Assembly (NCBI GenBank): GCA_015654675.1
Contig: JAATGM010000031.1
Location: 1-64,000 of the forward strand
DNA length: 64,000 bases
Origin: Planctomycetota bacterium
Lineage (GTDB): Bacteria; Planctomycetota; Phycisphaerae; UBA1845; UTPLA1
Direction: 5' to 3'
The notes below the pieces were generated by a model. It did not search any database. It saw only the letters and a list, made by a program, of their open reading frames with translations, and had not been told where the DNA came from. Positions 59,392-64,000 of this stretch are shown here, in pieces (positions within the stretch are counted from its first letter, which is position 1; each line of letters starts with the position of its first letter). The position numbers were made by a program, and so were the translations under genes.

Positions 59392-60268
59392 TAGTCTCGT
59401 CCTTCACCACCCCCGGCCGGCTGCCGACGCGCTGCCCCTCCATCAAAAACCGCACCCGGCTCATCACCGACTCATCCACCAGCCGCGCCAGTGCCTTGCG
59501 CGCGTCGCGCATCGCCGTCCGCCGGCTGAGGTGCGTCAGCAGAAACCACTCGTTCTCCATCTTCGGCAGAATGCGGGCCAGATCGCGGACGTGCATGTGG
59601 TACCCCTCGCGCGCCCGCCGCACGTGGTCCTCCTCGATAAAGGTGCACTCCATGATCAGCACCTTCGCCTTGCGCACGTGGTCCAGCGCCAGATAGTTCC
59701 CCTCGGCCGTGTCCCCGCAGAACGCCACCAGCGGCACCTCGATTCGCTGCTGAATCTCCACGCCCTGCTTCTTCAGCTCCACCAGCTGCGGCCCCGACCG
59801 ATCCGCAAACTCTGGTCGCAGCTTGTGCCGCACATCGATGAGCGTGAACCCCAGCGCCGGATAGCCGTGATTCACCGCAAACGTCCGCGCCAGCAGCCCC
59901 TTGCGAATCTCAAAGTCCTGCCCGGGCTCGACCCCCACGATCTTGGCCGGCGAGGGGTGCCGCTCGATCCGCGCCCACACCTTCATCAGGTCGCGAAACG
60001 GTTCGACCAGATGGGCCGAGCAAAGCAGCGTCCCGGCCGCGTTGCCGACAAAGTTCCGCTGGCTGAAGTAGTAGGCCATGCCGGCCGCATGATCCATGTG
60101 GCCGTGCGACAGCAGGATGTGATCAACGGCCAGAATCTCGGCCGGGCACTTGCCCACGTCAAAGCAGACATTCAGCTCCGGCGCGGCAATGACGGTCTCT
60201 TCGCCGGCCACGCTGTAGCCCAGGAGGCGAATGTCGGAAAGTCGATGCTCAAAAAGGCGTTCCGCCAT
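59372..60268 (-). CDS. Metallo-beta-lactamase-fold hydrolase, RNase Z-like
   Basis: The 298-residue protein has the metallo-beta-lactamase motif HGHMDHAAG (LLSHGHMDHAAGMAYY, about 52-67), followed by GDT of the aspartate ligand and HLSRRT at the C-terminus for the last histidine. Order and length resemble RNase Z, which trims tRNA 3' ends; the encoded tRNA-Leu lacks CCA, fitting a need for that activity. It could also act on another ester. The flexible arm of true tRNase Z is not obvious. Confidence 0.78.
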   Translation of the reverse strand: MAERLFEHRLSDIRLLGYSVAGEETVIAAPELNVCFDVGKCPAEILAVDHILLSHGHMDHAAGMAYYFSQRNFVGNAAGTLLCSAHLVEPFRDLMKVWARIERHPSPAKIVGVEPGQDFEIRKGLLARTFAVNHGYPALGFTLIDVRHKLRPEFADRSGPQLVELKKQGVEIQQRIEVPLVAFCGDTAEGNYLALDHVRKAKVLIMECTFIEEDHVRRAREGYHMHVRDLARILPKMENEWFLLTHLSRRTAMRDARKALARLVDESVMSRVRFLMEGQRVGSRPGVVKDETSEPRTS

Positions 60269-60322
60269 CCGCTCAGCGTAGCGTTTTGCAGGAAACCCCG
60301 CGAGGGGCGGACGAAGCTCCGG

Positions 60323-60994
60323 CTAGCGCGCTCGGCGGCGCAGAAGGCAGGCACATCCCAAGCCAAGCAGAACGCCGCTGTACGGCTCGGGCGTCCAAAG
60401 CTCGTAAGCCATCTGGCCGTTCGGGTTGACATGCCATGGCGTTCCGATAGGAAACTGTACGGCAAAACCGCCTGCCGTATTCGAGTTCTCCCACCGGAAG
60501 CGACTATTGATATCACCAAATTGCGCGATTTCTATCCACAGATTTGTGTTTGCTGGGACTGCAAAGCTGCTTGGTAGTGGTGCATCGTATAAGTATTCGA
60601 GAGGCCCCACGCCTGTCGGAATCGAAATTCCCGTGGCCACTCTCGTCGGATTCGCCACAAACGCTTCGTAAAGAACTGCCCCGGGCAGGCCGTCGGCATT
60701 TTCATAAATTCGCACTCGCATCGTTTCGTCGAGTGGTGGTGGTTCGAGTTCTTGCGCGAACGAGCTCCCGTAAAAGCCCCAGAAGCGCACGCGCCGCAAC
60801 GTCGACGATTGTGAAAGATTGAAGGCGTCCGCGAGCAATTCGCTCGTCGGGCTTCCGAAATCATCCAATACGAGCGTATCAGACGTAATGCCAAACGTTC
60901 GCCCCGGCGCCTGTCGGTGGAGCAATGTGTCGGCATTCGCGCTGGAGACCGCAAGAAGCACGCTCGCAACCAGACGCGCAGGCGCAGCTTTCAT
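60323..60994 (-). CDS. PEP-CTERM-type exported protein, paralogue 1
   Basis: The 223-residue protein has a signal peptide (ARLVASVLLAVSSANA), LLHRQAPGRTFGITSDT, a beta-rich body and the sorting end TPEPYSGVLLGLGCACLLRRR. Among the three tandem copies it has the most divergent C-terminus. Its start overlaps the stop of paralogue 2 by 4 bp (ATGA), so the copies are translationally coupled. Confidence 0.8.
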   Translation of the reverse strand: MKAAPARLVASVLLAVSSANADTLLHRQAPGRTFGITSDTLVLDDFGSPTSELLADAFNLSQSSTLRRVRFWGFYGSSFAQELEPPPLDETMRVRIYENADGLPGAVLYEAFVANPTRVATGISIPTGVGPLEYLYDAPLPSSFAVPANTNLWIEIAQFGDINSRFRWENSNTAGGFAVQFPIGTPWHVNPNGQMAYELWTPEPYSGVLLGLGCACLLRRRAR

Positions 60995-61674
60995 CGCCGC
61001 ACCGCCGCAACTCGTCGCAGAATCCCGACCGCAAGCGCGAGCAACACGCCACTGCACGGTTCCGGCGTCCAAAGCTCGTAGGCCATTTGCCCCTGGTTCG
61101 GCGAAGATGATCGCCACGGCGTATCAATCGGGAATCGCTGCGCGAACCCTCCGAATATGTTGGCATTTTCCCATCGAAACAGACTGCCAACGTCATCAAT
61201 CTGATCGACTTCAAGCCAATAACTCGCTCCGGCCTGTGCCGCAAAGCATCCCGGGATTTCCAGTCGGTAGAGGTATTCCTTCCGAATCGGACCAAGTGCC
61301 ACGAAAAATCCTGTCCATGTCCGACTCGGGTTTTGCAGGATTCCCTCATGTAAGACTGTGCCGGGCAGGCCTGCCGTGTCAGACCAAATCCGCACGCGAA
61401 GCGTCTCGTTGAGCGGCGGCAGCGGGTCGAGTCCCGGACTCGTTCCTCCGAAAAACCCGTAGACATTCGCTCGACAAATGTTCGCGGTCTGATTCAACGA
61501 AAAGGCATCTGCGATGAGGGAGCCGCTGGTGTGGCCAAAATCATCCAGATACTCCGTATCGGAAGGAATCCCAAACGTCCGCCCGGGCGACTGTCGGTGG
61601 AGCAGCGTGTCGGCATTCGCGCTGGCGCACTCAAGCAGCACGCCCGCAACCAGCCACCTAGATGCCGTCTTCAT
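60991..61674 (-). CDS. PEP-CTERM-type exported protein, paralogue 2
   Basis: The 227-residue paralogue shares LLHRQSPGRTFGIPSDT, the body LRVRIWSDTAGLPGTVLHEG and the end TPEPCSGVLLALAVGILRR. A coding and 5'-flanking stretch about 680 bp long is repeated in tandem with paralogues 1 and 3, since both the gene and the bases before the next start recur. It is coupled to both neighbours by ATGA overlaps. Confidence 0.8.
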   Translation of the reverse strand: MKTASRWLVAGVLLECASANADTLLHRQSPGRTFGIPSDTEYLDDFGHTSGSLIADAFSLNQTANICRANVYGFFGGTSPGLDPLPPLNETLRVRIWSDTAGLPGTVLHEGILQNPSRTWTGFFVALGPIRKEYLYRLEIPGCFAAQAGASYWLEVDQIDDVGSLFRWENANIFGGFAQRFPIDTPWRSSSPNQGQMAYELWTPEPCSGVLLALAVGILRRVAAVRR

Positions 61675-62393
61675 CGCCGCACCGCTGCAAATCGTCGCAC
61701 AATCCCGACTGCAAGCGCGAGCAACACGCCGCTGCACGGCTCCGGCGTCCACCATTCGTAGGCGAGTTGACCGCGCGTCGTCGGGGTGAGACGCCACGCT
61801 GTATCGATTGGGAACTGCACCGCGAATCCACCCCTCAAGCTGGAACTTTCGATTCGAAAGCGGCTGCTGAGGTCACCAAGCTGGGACGCCTCAAACCAGT
61901 AGGGGGTCTCGGCTGCCTGCATAAAGCAGGAGGGAAACTCTACGTCATAGAGGTACTCAAGCGGTCCAGGTCCGATGGCAATGGAGAATCCCGTGGCTGT
62001 CCGTGACGGGTTCAGGATCGTGCGTTCATAAACGACGGCCCCCGGAAGGCCGTTCGAGTCGGCGTAAATTCGCACCCGCATTGTCTCCGATGCGGGAGCC
62101 GCTTCGGGTACCTGCGCGAACTCGCTTCCGTAAAATCCCCAAAACCGCGTCCTGCAAATAGGTGATGAGTCCGTCAACGTGAACGAGTCGGCCACGAGTT
62201 GCGCCGCCTGTCCGCCAAAGTCGTCCGTCAGCAGCGTGTCCGATTCATTTCCGAATGTCCGCCCCGGTGCCTGTCGGTGCAGGAGTATGTCCGCTTGCGT
62301 CGCCGCTCGAGCGACAGGCGCACAAAGCACGGAACATACGATGAGTACCAGTAGGTGGATCTTCCAACGCGCAATCACGCTGCACCAAGTCAT
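61671..62393 (-). CDS. PEP-CTERM-type exported protein, paralogue 3
   Basis: The 240-residue first copy of the tandem set has a longer signal peptide (KIHLLVLIVCSVLCAPVARA), LLHRQAPGRTFGNESDT, MRVRIYADSNGLPGAVVYE and the end TPEPCSGVLLALAVGIVRR. The upstream frame to 62450 is open but the ATG at 62393 gives a proper signal peptide. It probably carries the promoter for the three genes. Confidence 0.8.
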   Translation of the reverse strand: MTWCSVIARWKIHLLVLIVCSVLCAPVARAATQADILLHRQAPGRTFGNESDTLLTDDFGGQAAQLVADSFTLTDSSPICRTRFWGFYGSEFAQVPEAAPASETMRVRIYADSNGLPGAVVYERTILNPSRTATGFSIAIGPGPLEYLYDVEFPSCFMQAAETPYWFEASQLGDLSSRFRIESSSLRGGFAVQFPIDTAWRLTPTTRGQLAYEWWTPEPCSGVLLALAVGIVRRFAAVRR

Positions 62394-62691
62394 TTCAACT
62401 TCGAGCTTCACTTCGGGAGGCGGTCGGGTGCGCGGGAGTGGGCAACCCAATCTATCTTAGCGTACGGCGCTAATACTGATGAAACTTATTCGCGGTGGGC
62501 CTACCGAATCGACGCCGCGCGCGGTCTGCTGCAGTCGCGAGCCGCACGCGCTCCCCGGACCGGCCGCCGCCGCGACCCGATTGCTCAAGAAGTTGCCCCG
62601 AACCACGACGTACGCCCCGACGTAATCGCCTAAGTGAATCGGCGCGGTGCTCGCGCGGACCGTCCGCGACCTGTCACCCGCCATTTTTTTG
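62394..62691. other. Divergent intergenic region before the nrdR promoter
   Basis: A minus-strand frame (62457-62849) lacks a ribosome binding site and looks like chance. I see no gene here; the left end probably carries the promoter for the PEP-CTERM genes. Confidence 0.4.
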
Positions 62692-62720
62692 TTGACATAC
62701 AACCTGTTGTGAGGTAATGT
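62692..62720 (+). promoter_or_regulatory. Promoter of nrdR
   Basis: TTGACA (62692-62697) and TAATGT (62715-62720) are separated by 17 bp, a strong sigma-70 promoter. A following 8-bp inverted repeat, TGGTTGTG / CACAACCA (62736-62743 and 62759-62766), could form a leader hairpin or an operator. No canonical NrdR box was found. Confidence 0.75.
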
Positions 62721-62843
62721 GTTGTCTGCATCGACTGGTTGTGTTCGAGCGTGTTCGCCACAACCACTGGCACTGCTGGCGCGGGGTCCGTCGATGCGGT
62801 TCTTGGGCACGTCCGCGGTGTCGGGCCGTCGCGATGCCGGATC

Positions 62844-63347
62844 ATGCAATGTCCATTTTGCAAAGAGCAGAACGAGGACAAAGTCATTGATTCCCGCGCG
62901 ACCGAGGGCGGAGCCGTCATCCGCCGCCGCCGTCAGTGCCTGAAGTGCAATAAGCGGTTCACCACCTATGAGCGAGTGGAAGAGCTCGTTCGACTATCAG
63001 TCATCAAGAAGGACGGCACGCGCGCCCCGTTCGACCGCACCAAAATCGCGGCGAGCATCCAGCGGGCAAGCTATAAGCGGCCGACTCCTGCCGACGTCCT
63101 CCAACGCGTCGTCGACGAAGTCGAAGAAGAAATCTTCCGCACGTTCGACCGAGAGGTGCAAAGCCGCCTGATCGGAGCCCTGGTCGCCGCCCGACTGCGG
63201 AAGGTCGACAAAGTCGCCTATCTCCGCTTCGCCAGCATCTACCAGGAGTTCCAGGAAGTCGGAGACTTCATCGCCGAGGCGCAGGCGGTCATCGACCAGA
63301 GCCGCCGCGAAGCGCCGGGGCAGCAGGAGCTTTTCAATGAACGATGA
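62844..63347 (+). CDS. nrdR: Transcriptional repressor NrdR
   Basis: The 167-residue protein represses ribonucleotide reductase genes in response to dATP/ATP. It has the zinc ribbon MQCPFCKEQNEDKVIDSR with CLKCNKRF and an ATP-cone (about 48-130, VIKKDGTRAPFDRTKIAAS). The start at 62844 gives the family-typical MQCPFC N-terminus. It overlaps the next gene by 11 bp. Confidence 0.95.
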   Translation: MQCPFCKEQNEDKVIDSRATEGGAVIRRRRQCLKCNKRFTTYERVEELVRLSVIKKDGTRAPFDRTKIAASIQRASYKRPTPADVLQRVVDEVEEEIFRTFDREVQSRLIGALVAARLRKVDKVAYLRFASIYQEFQEVGDFIAEAQAVIDQSRREAPGQQELFNER

Positions 63348-63966
63348 GCCCACTCCCTCCGTCCACCTGTGCATCCGCAAGCGCGACGGAAAAGTCGAAC
63401 CCTTCTCGCGTTCCAAGCTGCTCCGCTGTCTAACGCGCGCGCTGCACGAGGCCTGCGATCCCGATCCGCCCGCCACCGCCGAGGCCCTTGCCGAGGCCGT
63501 CATCCATTTTCTCGACCTCAATCGCCCGACCAACGCCATCCTCAGCGTCCGCATGCGCGAGTCGATCGAAGCCGTCCTTTCCCAGACCGGCTACGGCCCG
63601 GCCTCCGAAGTCCTCCGGCACCACGCCCGCTTCCGCGAGCAGCAGCGCCGCCAGGTCTCGGTCGCCTACTTCCATCCGCGCCGCAACCGCTTCGTTAACC
63701 GCCGCTGGAGCAAGAGCGCCGTCGTGGCCGCCCTCCAGAATGAGCACCAGCTCGGCGTCCCGACCGCCCGCCTCGTCGCCGGAATCGTCGAAACCGCCAT
63801 CCTCCGCTGCGGCCTGCGCGTCGTCACAACGGGCATGATCGAACACACCATCATCAGCGAGTTGCTCGCCTGGGGGCTGGTCCCGTCCGCCCTCACCGTG
63901 ACCCGTCCCGGCCGATCATCCAACATGCCGGCCCAGCAGCCCCGCGGCGCGGCCCGGCCCGATTAG
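63337..63966 (+). CDS. Tandem ATP-cone domain protein
   Basis: The 209-residue product begins with one ATP-cone (CIRKRDGKVEPFSRSKLLRCL, about 12-100), and a second, weaker cone-like segment follows (NRFVNRRWSKSAVVAALQ to ISELLAWGL, about 118-190). There is no zinc ribbon and no reductase domain. It overlaps nrdR and would be made with it, so it may modulate NrdR by nucleotide sensing, but no such protein is known to me. The last residues are disordered. Confidence 0.7.
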   Translation: MNDEPTPSVHLCIRKRDGKVEPFSRSKLLRCLTRALHEACDPDPPATAEALAEAVIHFLDLNRPTNAILSVRMRESIEAVLSQTGYGPASEVLRHHARFREQQRRQVSVAYFHPRRNRFVNRRWSKSAVVAALQNEHQLGVPTARLVAGIVETAILRCGLRVVTTGMIEHTIISELLAWGLVPSALTVTRPGRSSNMPAQQPRGAARPD

Positions 63967-64000
63967 CCATGCCGGCCTGCGTCGCCCGATGCGGCCCGCC

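Noticed and set aside
62457-62849. 130-residue minus-strand frame upstream of nrdR
   Set aside because: No ribosome binding site, no protein-like composition, and it overlaps the nrdR promoter.

Overview
The window is a GC-rich chromosomal segment that reads as a member of the Planctomycetota, probably a Phycisphaerae-like or related uncultured lineage. This is inferred from gene content only: PEP-CTERM-type exported proteins, a secreted nuclease ending in a dockerin-like Asp/Asn repeat, many small zinc-ribbon membrane proteins, tandem Tat-exported Rossmann-fold proteins, an Npt-type nucleotide transporter and an Lgt carrying a large insert. No rRNA, CRISPR array, transposase or integrase was seen. 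One tRNA gene (Leu, GAG anticodon) is present with a clear promoter.

Layout. 0-3.2 kb: a Gly-rich exported-type protein and ATP-dependent PEP carboxykinase. 3.4-10.2 kb: a compact, co-directional head module of phage Mu type (terminase large subunit, DUF935 portal, gpI-type protease, decoration protein, gpT major head protein, gp36, gp37-like) with no tail, transposition, integration or regulatory genes. 10.4-15.8 kb: a PEP-CTERM protein, a two-domain QueD/PTPS protein, a secreted nuclease-like protein, a heme oxygenase operon with a perfect 7-1-7 Fur-like box, and a DksA-type protein with an Ala/Pro/Lys-rich arm. 16.0-17.3 kb: a second small phage-like block (lipoprotein, small helical protein, membrane plus coiled-coil protein). 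A 23-bp sequence lies directly upstream of this block and is repeated exactly upstream of the head module. 17.4-22.4 kb: membrane zinc-ribbon proteins, a family-4-like uracil-DNA glycosylase and a kinase-like lipoprotein. 22.6-27.5 kb: a partner-switching cassette (STAS, RsbW-like kinase, STAS) with its promoter, an S41/PDZ protease, a third STAS protein and a ComEA-like protein. 27.7-35.6 kb: a processive family-2 glycosyltransferase, a NeuC-type epimerase, aroA, a BFD-like ferredoxin and ribokinase. 35.7-44.9 kb: purF, a phospholipase-C-like protein, a complete RND efflux operon (pump, adaptor, outer-membrane lipoprotein) and pterin carbinolamine dehydratase. 45-48.9 kb: tRNA-Leu, small zinc-ribbon/CPCC proteins, a RelE/YefM-like toxin-antitoxin pair with palindromic operator, and alanine dehydrogenase. 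49-60.3 kb: two tandem Tat-exported epimerase-like proteins, an Npt transporter, a HEAT-repeat protein, Lgt, a PLP decarboxylase, Ada and an RNase-Z-like hydrolase. 60.3-64 kb: three tandem PEP-CTERM paralogues, then nrdR with a following tandem ATP-cone gene.

How the genes work together. The strongest candidate for an undescribed system is the split Mu-type capsid island: intact head genes with good ribosome binding sites, no mobility genes, chromosomal REP-like repeats inserted between and even in frame within its genes, and a shared 23-bp upstream element linking it to a second phage-like block 12.6 kb away. This fits a domesticated capsid or gene-transfer-agent-like particle, but a decaying prophage remnant cannot be excluded from one window. 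Apart from this, strand composition changes from G-rich to C-rich on the + strand across the window largely independently of gene direction, which would fit a replication terminus region near the middle of its left half.
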